From: Taudactylus pleione
Taxonomy: Eukaryota; Chordata; Amphibia; Anura; Myobatrachidae
Assembly: GCA_031769625.1 (NCBI GenBank)
Contig: JAUIMM010000200.1
Span: forward strand, 55,698,001 to 55,762,000
DNA length: 64,000 nucleotides
Direction of reading: 5' to 3'
Numbering within the stretch: the first letter of the stretch is position 1; each line of letters starts with the position of its first letter. A program made the translations under genes and the position numbers. Positions 21,431 to 32,549 of the stretch are shown here, in pieces. The notes under the pieces are model-generated. The model saw nothing but the letters and a program-made list of their open reading frames with translations. It made no database searches and was not told the DNA's origin.

Positions 21431-23072
21431 AGGGTGGTGACACCCTCAAAGTGTGCTACACAAACAATTAAAATATTGTTCTTTTTTTTCTGTCTTTGTG
21501 AATTGTGTGGGCTGTAGCCGCACCTGCATCCTTAAAGCAGCAGCGACAAGCGTGCGTCTGTCTGTTAAAGGGTGGTGACACCCTCAAAGTGTGCTACACA
21601 AACAATTAAAATATTGTTCTTTTTTCTGTCTTTGTGAATTGTGTGGGCTGTAGCCGCACCTGCATCCTTAAAGCAGCAGCGACAAGCGTGCGTCTGTCTG
21701 TTAAAGGGTGGTGACACCCTCAAAGTGTGCTACACAAACAATTAAAATATTGTTCTTTTTTTTTTGGTCTTTGTGAAATGTGTGGGCTGTAGCCGCACCT
21801 GCATCCTTAAAGCAGCAGCGACAAGCGTGCGTCTGTCTGTTAAAGGGTGGTGACACCCTCAAAGTGTGCTACACAAACAATTAAAATATTGTTCTTTTTT
21901 TTTTGGTCTTTGTGAAATGTGTGGGCTGTAGCCGCACCTGCATCCTTAAAGCAGCAGCGACAAGCGTGCGTCTGTCTGTTAAAGGGTGGTGTAACTCTCA
22001 AAGTGCTCCAAAAAATAAAAAACTATTTTTTTAATGTGTTTGTGACTTGTGTGCGATGTAGCCGCACCTGCATCCTTAAAGCAGCAGCGACAAGCGTGCG
22101 TCTGTCTGTTAAAGGGTGGTGACACCCTCAAAGTGTGCTACACAAACAATAAAAATATTCTTCTTCTTTTTTCTGTCTATGTGAATTGTGTGGGCTGTAG
22201 CCGCACCTGCATCCTTAAAGCAGCAGCGACAAGCGTGCGTCTGTCTGTTAAAGGGTGGTGACACCCTCAAAGTGTTCTACACAAACAATTAAAATATTGT
22301 TCTTTTTTTTTCGGTCTTTGTGAAATGTGTGGGCTGTAGCCGCACCTGCATCCTTAAAGCAGCAGCGAAAAGCGTGCGTCTGTCTGTTAAAGTGTGGTGT
22401 AACTCTCAAAGTGTTCCAAAAAATAAAAAACTATTTTTTTAATGTGTTTGTGACTTGTGTGCGATGTAGCCACACTTGCATCCTCAAAGCAGCAGCGACA
22501 AGCGTGCGTCTGTCTGTTAAAGGGTGGTGACACCCTCAAAGTGTGCTACAGAAACAATTAAAATATTGTTCTTTTTTTTTCTGTCTATGTGAATTGTGTG
22601 GGCTGTAGCCGCACCTGCATCCTTAAAGCAGCAGCGACAAGCGTGCGTCTGTCTGTTAAAGGGTGGTGACACCTCAAAGTGTTCTACACAAACAATTAAA
22701 ATATTGTTCTTTTTTTTTCGGTCTTTGTGAAATGTGTGGGCTGTAGCCGCACCTGCATCCTTAAAGCAGCAGCGACAAGCGTGCGTCTGTCTGTTAAAGG
22801 GTGGTGACACCTCAAAGTGTTCTACACAAACAATTAAAATATTCTTCTTCTTTTTTCTGTCTTTGTGAATTGTGTGGGCTGTAGCCGCACTTGCATCCTC
22901 AAAGCAGCAGCAACAAGCGTGCGTCTGTCTGTTAAAGGGTGGTGTAACCCTCAAAGTGTGCTCCACAAACAATAAAAATATTCTTTTTTTTTTTCTGTCT
23001 TTGTGAATTGTGTGGGCTGTAGCCGCACTTGAATCCTCAAAGCAGCAGCGACAAGCGTGCGTCTGTCTGTTA
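21385..23072 (+). repeat. Array B of hAT-B copy 2 (about 12 units of 137-140 bp)
   Basis: Units have 'gggctgtagccgcacctgca', 'tccttaaagcagcagcgaca' and 'gggtggtgacaccctcaaag'. Shorter variant units around 21980-22050 and 22390-22460 ('aaaaactatttttttaatgt') alternate with the main type, a second order of repetition. It replaces the coding sequence between the IPSR and DYIG motifs of the transposase. Confidence 0.93.
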
Positions 23073-23393
23073 AAGGATTACATCGGTGACAGCATCCAAG
23101 TAGGCATGTCAGACAGTCCGTACCTGTACTGGCAGGAAAAAGAAGCAATTTGGAGGTCCCTGTACAAACTGGCTCTATTTTACCTGAGTTGCCCCCCCTC
23201 CAGTGTGTACTCCGAAAGAGTTTTTAGTGCAGCCGGGAACCTTGTCAGCGAATGGCGTAGGAGGTTGCTTCCACAAAATGTGGAGAAGATGATGTTCATA
23301 CAACTTCAACAATTCAACTCTTCCAGGGAGACCAGCCTCCAGAACGTACAGAGGGACCTGTGGTTCCAGCAGGGACGAATTAATACTCTGTGA
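23010..23393 (+). CDS. Array leader fused to hAT dimerisation domain, copy 2
   Basis: 127 codons. Residues 1-22 are array B sequence. Residues 23-97 match the hAT C-terminal region: DYIGDSIQVGMSDSPYLYW, EAIWRSLYKLALFYLSCPP, VYSERVFSAAGNLVS (about 66-80) and LLPQNVEKMMF. The tail then drifts out of the parental frame because of a small change after MMFI, and the acidic tail is read in another frame. The domain normally dimerises transposase and builds part of the active fold; here the catalytic DDE region is missing. Translation is unproven, but the fusion frame is kept in three copies. Confidence 0.6.
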   Translation: MWAVAALESSKQQRQACVCLLKDYIGDSIQVGMSDSPYLYWQEKEAIWRSLYKLALFYLSCPPSSVYSERVFSAAGNLVSEWRRRLLPQNVEKMMFIQLQQFNSSRETSLQNVQRDLWFQQGRINTL

Positions 23394-24104
23394 GGATGAG
23401 GATGTACACACTGAAGAGGGTGAGGAATCGGTGGATGAGGAGGATGAGGATGACATCTTGCCTCCGTAGAGCCAGTTTGTGCAGGGACAGATTAATTGCC
23501 AGCTTGTTTTGTGGGGGCCCAAACGAACCAATCATTTCAGCCACAGTTGTGTGGCAGACCCTGGCGCTGAAATGATTGGTTTGTTAAAGTGTGCATGTCC
23601 TGTTTATACAACATAAGGGTGGGTGGGAGGGCCCAAGGACAATTCCATCTTGCACCTCTTTTTTTTCTTTGCATTATGTACAGTTTGGGGCCTAGTTTTT
23701 CAAACTGCCATCCTGTCCGCCACTGCAGTTTCACGCCTAGATGGGTCACGTGTTTGTGCCGCCCACTCGTGTCGCTTAGCATAGTCATCCAGCTACCTCG
23801 GTGCAACCTTTTGGACATAAAAACACTATTGTGAGGTGTGAGGTGTTCAGAATAGACTGGAAATGAGTGGAAATTAAGGTTATTGAGGTTAATAATAGCA
23901 TAGGAGCAGAAAAACCTACAAATTCTGTGATTTTAGCTGTTTTTATGCTTTTTTTCAAAAAAATACAGATCCAAAACACAAAACCCAGAACCCAAAACAC
24001 GGAAGGGTGGTTTTGGCAAAACCAATCCAGATCCAAAACACGAAGAAAGATCCAGATCCAAAACCAAAACACAAAACACGAAAAGTGGCCGGTGCACACC
24101 CCTA
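23394..24104 (+). other. 3' region of hAT-B copy 2
   Basis: Non-coding 3' part corresponding to 10222-10856. It includes 'caaaccaatcatttcagcca'-type sequence, then A-rich 'gatccaaaacacaaaac' motifs up to the terminus. Confidence 0.75.
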
Positions 24105-24279
24105 ATCTGCACTCCCTGCCATGTTTATGTTTATTTTTTGTATTTTATTAGTTTTTTTTGTCTATAATTTAAAATTTCAATAAAAACTATTGAATTAAAA
24201 ATAATTATGTTTTTTTCGTGTTATTTGGAGGAGAAAAATTTTCTGATGTAGTGGTGACTATGTGAACTGTGGAGGGCAG

Positions 24280-24800
24280 GAGGGAGGCGCCAGACTGTAG
24301 AGGCGCTCTCCCTGCTCTGCTACTGTATCTTTCTAATGTGCCCTGTTGCTGCCGGAGCCTACGCCTTTCAAATTGTATGACAGGCAGTGGCACTGGCAGC
24401 ATAAAGAGTGGCTCCCCCCTCTCTGCCTCCTTATTTATTGTGCCCCACTGCCCTGCATGTTGCTGCTGCCTGCCTGCGCCTGCGCCTGTCAAACTGTATG
24501 ACAGGTAGCGGCTCCGGCAGCATGGAGAGCAGCTCCCGTGGCCCACCTTCCCCTCTCCGACTCTCTACCTCCATACTGCCTGTGCCCTGGCTGTTGCAGT
24601 TGGGTACCGCAGCCTGCGCCTGTCACACTGTATGACAGGCAGCGGGGTGGTAGCATGAAGAACGGCTACAGCTTCAATCTCCTCTTGTGTCAGAGGCCAG
24701 GCCCTCCCCCTTCCCTTTCCTCATTGCTCCTCCCCGCTGCTCTGTCAAGCTGGATGACCGACAGGCAGCCGCCCCACCCTCTCTTCCCTCCCCTCTGTCT
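24280..24800 (+). repeat. Four-unit repeat of about 125 bp
   Basis: The segment 'tgtatgacaggcagcggc' recurs at about 24372, 24493, 24628 and (diverged) 24757, each preceded by 'gcctgcgcctgtcaaa' and followed by 'agcat' and C/T-rich sequence. It forms the proximal part of the minisatellite complex to the right. Confidence 0.7.
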
Positions 24801-25179
24801 CTAAAGACACTGTAGTCTTCAGCACCGCCCCCTCCTCTCCTCTCCCCTTCCCTCTCCTTCTCTCCCCTCTCCTCATAGGAATGGACTCCAACCGAAGAGG
24901 AGCCTATGTAGAGAGAGGAGGGACATCAAGAAAAGGAGTACAGAAGACAGAAGAAACAAACAGTTACAGAAAAAAAGGTGTTTTATGATAAAAGTTTATA
25001 TCTATTTAATAAGTGATTATTTAATTAAGCAAAACTATTTGGATTATAGATAATGGTAGGGGGTGGTGTGGTGTATACATATGTGTAGATTTAATGTAAC
25101 ATTTTAGTTATAATATTTAATATATTAATTATGATTACTTTGAATTTAGAATGCATACTGTACATCAATTTAAATATAA

Positions 25180-25330
25180 ACATATTATTTTGTGCATTGT
25201 ACAGTAGGTATTGTCGCATGGTGAGGACCTTCTCGCACTGTCCGATTAGTGTCAAGTGATTGTGAGGTAAGCACAGATTTTTTTTTTGTTGTGTAACTAT
25301 TTTTTTTCTAATTAATGCTGTTTCCTACTG
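25180..25330 (+). repeat. Left copy of a 150-bp duplicated block
   Basis: It reads 'tattattttgtgcattgt', 'tggtgaggaccttctc', 'gtgaggtaagcacagatt', 'attaatgctgtttccta', directly followed by the 'tgtcacccactgactgtcac' minisatellite. A similar block at 28035-28195 stands in the same relation to the same minisatellite. The 'gag|gtaagc' resembles a splice donor, but no exon is supported. Confidence 0.7.
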
Positions 25331-28030
25331 ACTGTCACCCACTGACTGTCACCTACTAACTCTCCCCAGCACCACCCTTTACTCGTCATCTCCCACTGCC
25401 TCTCATGGTCCATCACCCTCTCCCTGTCACCTCTCTCCCGTCATCCCCTCCCTGTCACCCACTGACTCTCACCCTCTCCCCATCACCTCTCTCTCTTGTC
25501 ACCCACTGACTCTCACCCTCTCCTCGTCACCTCTCTCTCCTGTCACCCTCTCCCTGTCACCCATTGACTCACCCCCACTCCCTGTCACCTCTCTCCTGTC
25601 ACCCACTGACTCTCACCATCTCCCCATCACCTCTCGCTCCTGTCACCCTTTCCTTGTCACCCACTGACTCTCACCCTCTACCCTACACCCTCTCTCTCAT
25701 TTCATCCTTTCCTTGTCACTCTCTACCTCTCACTGTCACCCAAAGACTCTCCTCAACATCACCCTCTGCCTGTCTCCCACTGTCTTTCCCTGGCTGTCAC
25801 CCTCTACCTCTCCTCAGTGTCATCAACTGACTCTCACCCTCTCCCCATCACCTCTCTCTCCTGGCACCCTCTCCCTGTCACTCACTGACTCCCACCCTCT
25901 GCTCGTCACCTCTCTCTCCTGTCACCCTCTCCCTGTCACCCACTAACTCTCCCCTTTTCCCCGTCACCTCTCTCCTGTCACCCACTGACTCACCATATTC
26001 CCATCACCTCTCTCCTGTCACCCTTTCCCTGTCACCCACTGACTCTCATGGTGAGATGGTCTCCCTGTCACCTCTCTCTCCGGTCACCCTTTCCCTGTCA
26101 CCCACTGACTCTCACCCTCTACCCATCACCCTCTCTCTCTTTTCACCCTTTCCTTGTCACTCTGTACCTCTCACTGTCACCCAAAGACTCTTCTCAGCAT
26201 CACCCTCTGCCTGTCTCCCGCTGCCTTTCCCCAGCTATCACCTACTACCTCTCCCCAAAGCCACTCTCTACTCGTCATCTCCCACTGTCTCTCATGGGCC
26301 ATCACCCTCTCCCTGTCACCTCTCTCCTGTCACCCCCTCCCTGTCACCCACTGATTCTCACCATCCCCTGTCATCTCTCTGTCCTGTCACCCTCCCCATC
26401 ATTCACTGACTCTCACCCTCTCCCCATCACCTCTCTCTCTCCTGTCACCTTTTCCCTGTCACCCAATGACTCACACCCTCTCCCTGTCGCCCTCTCTTTC
26501 TTTTCACCCTCTCCTTGTCACCCTCTATCTCTCACTGTCACCTTCTGCCTCTCACTGTTACCCAATGCCTCTCCCCAGCATCACACTCTGTTTGTGTCCC
26601 ACTGCCTCTCACCGGCCGTAACCCTCTCCCTGTCACCTGTACTCCCCTTCCTGTCACCCACTGACTCTCACCCTCTCCCCATCACCTCTTTCTCCTGTCA
26701 TCCTCTCCCCATCACCCACTGACTCTCCTCCTCTCCCCATCACCTCTCTCCTGTCACCCACTGACTCTTGCCATCTCCCTGTCACCTCTCTCTCCTGTCA
26801 CCCTTTCCCTGTCACCCACTGAGTCTCACCATCACCTGTCACCTCTCTCTCCTGTCACCCTTTCTCTGTCACTCACTGACTCTCACCCTCTCCCCATCTC
26901 CTCTCTCTCCTGTCACCCTCTCCCTGTCACTCTCCCCATCTCCCCATCACCTTTCTCTCCTGTCACACTCTCCCTCACCCTCTCCTTGTCACTCTCACCA
27001 TCTCCCCATCACCTCTCTCTCCTGTCACCCTCTCCCTGTCACTCTCACCATCTCGCTGTCACCTCTCTCCTGTCACCCACTGACTCTTACCATCTCCCCG
27101 TCAACTCTCTCTCTACTGTCACCCTTTCACTGTCACCCACTGAGTCTCACCATCTCCCCGTCACCTCTCTCTTCTGTCACCCTTTCCCTGTCAATCAGAC
27201 TCTCATCCTCTCCCCATCACCTCTCACTGTCACCCAAAGACTCTTCTCAGCATCACCCTCTGCCTGTCTCCCGCTGCCTTTCCCCAGCTATCACCTACTA
27301 CCTCTCCCCAAAGCCACTCTCTACTCGTCATCTCCCACTGTCTCTCATGGGCCGTCACCCTCTCCCTGTCACCTCTCTCCTGTCACCCCCTCCCTGTCAC
27401 CCACTGATTCTCACCATCCCCGTCACCTGTCTGTCCTGTCACCCTCCCCGTCATTCACTGACTCTCACCCTCTCCCCATCACCTCTCTCTCTCCTGTCAC
27501 CTTTTCCCTGTCAATCTCAGACTCTCACCCTCTCCCCATCACCTCTCTATCCTGTAATCCTCTCCCCATCATCTCTCTCCTGTCACCCACTGACTCTCAC
27601 CATCTCCACATCACCTCTCTCTCCTGTCACCCACTGACTCTCACCCTCTCCTTGTCACCTCTCTCTCCTGTCACCCTCTCCCCATCACCCACTGACTCTC
27701 ACCATCTCCCAGTCACCTCTCTCTCCTGTCACCCGTTCCCTGTTACTCACTGACTCTCATCATCTCTCCATCACCTCTCTCTCCTGTCACCCTTTCCCTG
27801 TCACCCACTGACTCTCACCCTCTACCCGTCACCCTCTCTTTCATCCTTGTCACTGTCCATCACCTCTCTCTCCTGTCACCCTTTCCCTGTCACCCACTGC
27901 CTGTCACCCTCTACCTGTCATCCACTGCTTTTCCCTGGCATCACCCTCCACCCGTCTCCCACTACCTCTCTCCACCACCCACTACCTATCTCTGGCATCA
28001 CTCTCTATCCGTGTCCCACTGCCTCTCCCA
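25330..28030 (+). repeat. 2.7-kb 'ctctcctgtcaccc' minisatellite
   Basis: Irregular tandem units use 'tctctctcctgtcaccctt', 'tccctgtcacccactgactc' and 'tcaccctctccccatcacc'. It contains a longer near-identical internal duplication of about 260 bp, at roughly 26165-26425 and 27218-27480, offset 1053 bp. The Ser/Pro/His-rich open frames of up to 289 codons are repeat read-throughs. Confidence 0.93.
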
Positions 28031-28034
28031 TCAT

Positions 28035-28195
28035 AAAGATATTATTTTGTGCATTATCGGTATTGCTGCACGGTGAGGACCTTCTCTTGCTGCTCTTTGA
28101 TAGACAGATTGGAGTCAAGTGTGAGGTAAGCATAGATTTATTTTTTGTTATGTTACTATTTCTTTTTCTGATTAATGCAGTATCCCACTGCTTGT
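28035..28195 (+). repeat. Right copy of the 150-bp duplicated block
   Basis: Matches 25180-25330 ('attattttgtgcatta', 'cggtgaggaccttctc', 'gtgaggtaagcatagatt', 'attaatgcagtatccca') and is again followed by 'tgtcacccactgactgtcac'. The pair indicates a duplication with a period of about 2.86 kb that includes the minisatellite. Confidence 0.7.
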
Positions 28196-28443
28196 CACCC
28201 ACTGACTGTCACCCACTGCCTCTCCCTAGCATCACCCTCTGCCCGTCATCCACTGCAATCGCGATTCTGCCGCGAATAGGTAGGATGAGAGTGATCACAT
28301 CTGTATTTGTAGTAGGGCGCAAAATGTATAGTTTGCAGGAGGGTGCTGAACACCCTAGCATTGGCCCTGGGTCCAGCCCGCCCAGATCTGGCCTTGTGGT
28401 GGGGTATAAAATAATCACAGCAAAGCTAGAACTAATTGACACA

Positions 28444-28796
28444 GGGGCCTCTTCATCATCGGATCATTGAACTTGCTGCGAGGGTTACTTAAGTATCCAA
28501 CTCACAGTGGGGGATAGATTACACCGAAGCAATTCATCATTGCTCTGGTGCGGGGACAGCTGCTACGAATAGCAGCTGTCCCCTCAGTTAGTATCGCAGC
28601 TACAGATGTAGCTGCATTACTTACCTCCTCCCCGTCATCCCGGCTATGCATGCTCGGATCCCTCTTCGCATCCCCAGAACTTCTTCCCGCTTGTTCTCGG
28701 AAGCAAACTCTGAAAACTTTCCTATCGGACCCCTGATAATGAATGGCCCGGTAACTAAAATATTACCGGGCCATTTAGTGTTGAGGAATAGGCCCC
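28444..28796. mobile_element. Hairpin-rich MITE with 3-bp target duplication
   Basis: Ends are ggggcctcttcatca and (reverse complement) ggggcctattcctca. Flanks 'aca' at 28441-28443 and 28797-28799 are identical. Internal stems: 'ggggacagctgct' / 'agcagctgtcccc' (about 28553-28584), 'gcagctaca' / 'tgtagctgc' (about 28597-28614) and 'atggcccggtaa' / 'ttaccgggccat' (28743-28774). It is unrelated in sequence to the 8925 element but built the same way. Confidence 0.75.
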
Positions 28797-28799
28797 ACA

Positions 28800-29680
28800 A
28801 TCTCTAGCTATCTCCGAATCAGCATAAGAAGTAATAGGGAGAGAAAATAAATTAGTACCCACACTTTAGTTCCTAGCAAAAGCATCCAGTTCTCTGCTCC
28901 ACCCAGTCACACCCACACTTACCTTCCTTCCTCCAGCTACTGTTACTGACAGAGGCAAGGAGAGGAACAGGGATGGACCAGTCAATCCACTACACCATTC
29001 CTGGACCGAAGGGTCAACTGTACGTCCTCTCCCCCAACTGTATCCTTATTCAAGCCATTGATTCGCTTCTCCAAGGAGACTCAATCAACAGAAGAAAAAA
29101 CATCCAGCAGTAGATGGCAGGTGCAGGGGGGGAGCCTTCATCCAGCTCTGACAGCCTTTTGCCTAAAAGAAACATGCTCCATTTCTAAACCACTGATATA
29201 ACGTTGTTACAGTGTATGTAGCCATCTCCCAGAATAGAAGGTGGCACATGCCAACAAAAACAGCCAGTGATGAAGACAAAACTCCAACAGTTCATTACAA
29301 CTGAGCTTTACTTTGCAGTAAATGAGAAAGAAATAAAATGCAGTAACAATAAAATACAGTAACAATAAAATACACTTAAAACCTGTCCAGATCTAACTAA
29401 CTCCAACTTTCCTATTTTGTTATTTGGGGGGACCTAGGGCTATATTTCTAAAGATAAGACATTGTGTTGTGATACTGTAGTTTTCATACAGCTACACAGC
29501 TACAAAAAAAGGTAAACTATAGGAATATGCATTCACATCACTGAATTCATTAAACAATATTTTACAACATTTGTGAGGGAAGAATGTATTGTATGATTAG
29601 CTTAATGTGTATGTGTGCGTTGTGTTGATTGTCCAACACAAAATGTGCTTCAGGATAATATTGCCTGACTCTTGTAACAC
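28800..29680. other. Intergenic stretch, nothing recognised
   Basis: No gene or delimited repeat is visible. A short direct repeat 'cagtaacaataaaatac' occurs at about 29341-29372. Confidence 0.45.
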
Positions 29681-29682
29681 AG

Positions 29683-30045
29683 GGGCGGAGACAGGGGCGT
29701 GTCAACAGTGGAGGGGGTCCGTGTTCACGGGCCCCCCCCTCTCCGTCCAGCGGCTGGCAGCGCACTGAGCGGTGCACGGCCAGCGCAGCACTTATAGACT
29801 CTGGGTACTAGAGTGTGAAAAGAGTCTATAGCGCATGCGCAGATCACCGGGAAAATGGCCGCTACGCCCATTTTCCCTGTACTGCGCATGCGCAAATGAC
29901 AGGAAAATGGCCACGGCCATTTTCCAGCTGTTTTTTACAGCGCAGACACCGGCGCCGACGTGGGACTCCGGGAGGTAAGTATAATATGGGTGCAGGGTGT
30001 GCGTTGTGGCCCCCCCTGCACCCATTATATATACACCCTTGGGCC
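29683..30045. other. GC-rich hairpin segment, possible MITE
   Basis: Contains two adjacent inverted repeats: 'gcgcatgcgca'...'ggaaaatgg' pairing with 'ccattttcc'...'tgcgcatgcgc' (about 29831-29894), and 'ggaaaatggcc' / 'ggccattttcc' (about 29902-29926). The borders caggggcgg / acaccctt are only loosely complementary, so element status is uncertain. Confidence 0.4.
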
Positions 30046-30540
30046 TAGATAGAAATGGGGAGGAAGCAGGAAGCACTGCCTCTTCTGACAGCAGTTTTAC
30101 CTTCAACCGTCTGCTGACAGAACAAACGCCATCCAGAAATGGCAAAATAGTAAGGCATAGGTATGTGGAAAATTAAAGTGTCTACATGTTTATGAATAGC
30201 GATCATCTCCTCACCTGATTGTTGTGAACGGACATGCAAAATTGGACAGAAGACTAATTACAGCAATAAAAATCAAAGCTTTCTCTTATACTGCTGCACC
30301 AACATGTTCACTGCTCTATAAATAGAGCCCCTAGTAAACAAAACAGATGCAAATAGAAAGTTTATTCAACTCTCAAGGCAACGGCGCCTCTGCCAAGGTA
30401 GCAAGCTAGGAAGCTGGCACACTTTTCCTACCCTCCAACAAGACCCATTCCACCAGGTACAAAATACTTTGCTCCTGGACTTCCCACCTAATGTATGATT
30501 GCAGCCACCTGTGTTGAACTAGGTAATTGATGAGAACGGT
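30046..30540. other. Intergenic stretch, nothing recognised
   Basis: No gene or repeat recognised up to the target duplication of the next hAT element. Confidence 0.45.
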
Positions 30541-31302
30541 GTTTCAACTAGAGATGTTCACCGACCCCCGTGTTTTGGTTTTGGATCTGGTTTTTCCCTG
30601 GTTTTGGTTATGAATCTGTTTTTGGATTTTTTTCCTCCGTGTTTTGTTTTCGTATTTTGGTTTTGGATCTGGATTTATTCTTAAAAAGTCATAAAAACAG
30701 CTAAAACCACTTCATTAGGGCCTGTTTTTGTTCCTATAGTATTATTAATATTAATAACAATGATTTTCAGGCATTTCTAGGCATTATTAATCATCTCACA
30801 GCTCATAATATTAATTTCACTATTTTTCACCAATATAGGCCAAAGGCTGCAGCGAGCTGGCTGGCTAAAGTAAGCGACAGAGCAGCGGCACAAATGCACA
30901 GCAGTTTAAAAAAATATCAGACATCTATGAAACATTGCCACACAGCAGTGGCAGACAGGATGGCAGTTTAATAAACTATAATAATGTCAGTTGGCAATGC
31001 CCCAAATTGTGCCAAATGTAAAGGAAAGAGGTGCAAGATGGAATTGTCCCTCCCACCCACTCTTATGTGGGATATTAAAAAGGACATGCACAGTTTAACA
31101 AACCAAGCACTTTAGCCACTAGGACTGACACTTTCTTGGCTGAACTCCTTGGTTTGTTTGGGCCCCACAAAACATTTTTTGGAAGGACTACCTTCAATTA
31201 TTAAGGAGGAGGTTGATGATGAGGGTGTTGGTGGTGGAGATTGCATGTTATGGTCCAAACTGCTGGTAGCTGATACTAGACTGCTTGTTATTAATTTACA
31301 AA

Positions 31303-31611
31303 TTATAATTTTGTTAAACAAATTGCATGAATTTGCTGCAACTGACGTAACAGGGAGGAGGTGCCTAGATGGTTAACGTCCCTTCCTCTGCTAACTTTGG
31401 CTTTACAAATGGAACAGATGCCTTCACAACTGTTGTCAGAATTTAGATTAAAATAATTCCACACCCAAGACGTTGATTTTCTGGCTTTCTTTTTATCATT
31501 AGCAAGAACTGCTGCCACTGGTGACTGATTTACGCAAACCACATCCTTATCATCAACATCCACATTAGCGTCAGATAGGACACAAATTTCCCCCTCATCC
31601 TCCTTTTGCAC
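31303..31611 (-). pseudogene. Second BED-finger fragment of hAT-C transposase
   Basis: 102 codons. An acidic segment (residues 3-26) is followed by KSTSWVWNYF and a BED-type finger: Cys66, Cys69, SRGRDVNHLGTSSLLRQL and His95. The position equivalent to the first terminal zinc-ligand histidine (His96 in the neighbouring module at 31772-32224) is Gln90, so the finger probably does not bind zinc normally. The frame ends at 31303 after ICLTKL. It is downstream, in transposon orientation, of a more complete copy of the same domain, so it looks like an internal duplication or recombination product. Confidence 0.7.
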
Positions 31612-31639
31612 TTCCTCAACACTATCATCCTCATTTTTG

Positions 31640-31771
31640 TATTATTTCACCATCTAATACTAGCACAGCCATCATGGCGTCAGTGATCCGCTGTGAAACT
31701 GGGTGACAGCTGTTATACTTACTTCCTCTATCAAAGGACTGTTTAATAGTCAATTGTTTTCTTAAATTACT
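31640..31771 (-). pseudogene. Decayed post-BED region of hAT-C transposase
   Basis: The minus-strand translation shows KQLTIKQSFDRGSKYNSCHP followed by RITDAMMAVLVLDG, the counterpart of KQLTLQQSLARRMKYDSSHP in hAT-B. An in-frame TAA-type break separates it from the BED ORF just upstream, and it is cut off abruptly before the AVGF motif, where the second BED fragment begins. Confidence 0.65.
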
Positions 31772-32224
31772 TCAGATCACGAATGAGGATGTAGGTGTTG
31801 ATGCAGGTGTAGGTGTTGGAGATCGAAGGCACTTGGATCCCACTGAGAGGGAGCAGGTAGGTGACACTGGACTTGTTACGTTTTGAGTTTTGAAACTTGG
31901 CGACATACACTTTGATATTTGATGAATGCACTCCAAGTGACGTAACAAGGAGGAGGTTCCTAGGTGGTTTAGGTCCCTTCCTCTACTCGCTCTTGCATGG
32001 CAACGGGCACATATGGCTTGACAACTGTTGTCCGGATTGGGATGGAAATAATTCCACACTTGAGAAGTAGATTTTTTTGTCTTTTGTCCCGGCATGACAA
32101 CAGTGGGCTTTGGCTTTTTCAAACCATGGGCAACAGCTGTTGCCTTACTTACACAAAGGACATCCTCGGCATCAACATCCTCATCATCAATATCTTCATC
32201 ATCAACATCCTCATCATCCTTCAA
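31772..32224 (-). CDS. BED zinc-finger N-terminal part of hAT-C transposase
   Basis: 150 codons, stop at 31772. Residues 1-22 are acidic (repeated DDEDVDDED), followed by MPGQKTKKSTS, then a BED finger at about 55-101 with Trp57, Cys72, Cys75, His96 and His101 (Cx2C...Hx4H). A Ser/Thr/Pro-rich linker follows. BED fingers of hAT transposases bind the element ends. It overlaps by 11 bases, in another frame, an upstream ORF (32214-32549) that encodes the protein's more N-terminal Ser/Lys-rich part, so a frameshift probably splits one original gene. It is a decayed relative of ZBED-type proteins, not a host gene. Confidence 0.7.
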   Translation of the reverse strand: MKDDEDVDDEDIDDEDVDAEDVLCVSKATAVAHGLKKPKPTVVMPGQKTKKSTSQVWNYFHPNPDNSCQAICARCHARASRGRDLNHLGTSSLLRHLECIHQISKCMSPSFKTQNVTSPVSPTCSLSVGSKCLRSPTPTPASTPTSSFVI

Positions 32225-32549
32225 CTACCAAAATATCCTCCTCCATGTGCAATTCCACAGAAGCATCCTCAATGACTACGTGTGCAAGATGTTGACTGCC
32301 TTTCCCTACATTTACAGAGGGCACACACATTTTGGAACTTGGAGGATCCTCCAGTACACTAGTATTTAGGTTGGGCTCACACATGGCAACCGCGGACACA
32401 CTTGCACTCTCCTCTGGTTTTTGTGATTTCGATTTCTCAGGGCACACAGTTGGTTTTTCCGGAGCTGTCTTAACAACTTTCAGATTTTTAATTGGACCAC
32501 CACCACTACTACTACAAGCAGAAGGGCTATCAGAATAAGCAGTCTTCAT
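32214..32549 (-). pseudogene. N-terminal Ser/Lys-rich segment of hAT-C transposase
   Basis: 111 codons (MKTAYSDSPSACSSSGGGP...). The ending VIEDASVELHMEEDILVVEG parallels the IQIEDVTVEVQQDEDTGVAG part of the hAT-B transposase at 37440-37520, which places it directly upstream of the BED finger. It is out of frame with the following BED ORF. Confidence 0.6.

Larger units (their letters stand above)
18081..24104 (+). mobile_element. hAT-B copy 2, non-autonomous, carrying satellite arrays
   Basis: The ends taggggtgagc and gcacacccct+a are bounded by identical 8-bp duplications 'atctgcac' at 18073-18080 and 24105-24112. It has the same order as copy 1: 5' palindrome, short repeat block (18300-18580), array A, N-terminal ORF, array B, dimerisation-domain ORF, 3' region. 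Length 6024 bp. It sits in what looks like a retroelement-type tail, since the 'atctgcac' flanks join 17930-18080 to 24113-24195, which ends in 'aataaaaactattgaat'. Confidence 0.93.

Noticed and set aside
21056..23393. A single functional hAT transposase gene across copy 2
   Set aside because: The region between IPSR and DYIG is replaced by non-coding tandem array and the BED finger is missing; only two short unconnected ORFs remain.
25270..25280. Splice donor defining an exon
   Set aside because: A lone 'gag|gtaagc' match duplicated at 28130 within a repeat block, with no acceptor or coding frame.
26768..27637. 289-codon Ser/Pro/His-rich open frame
   Set aside because: Read-through of the 'ctctcctgtcaccc' minisatellite, overlapping an equally long frame in another register.
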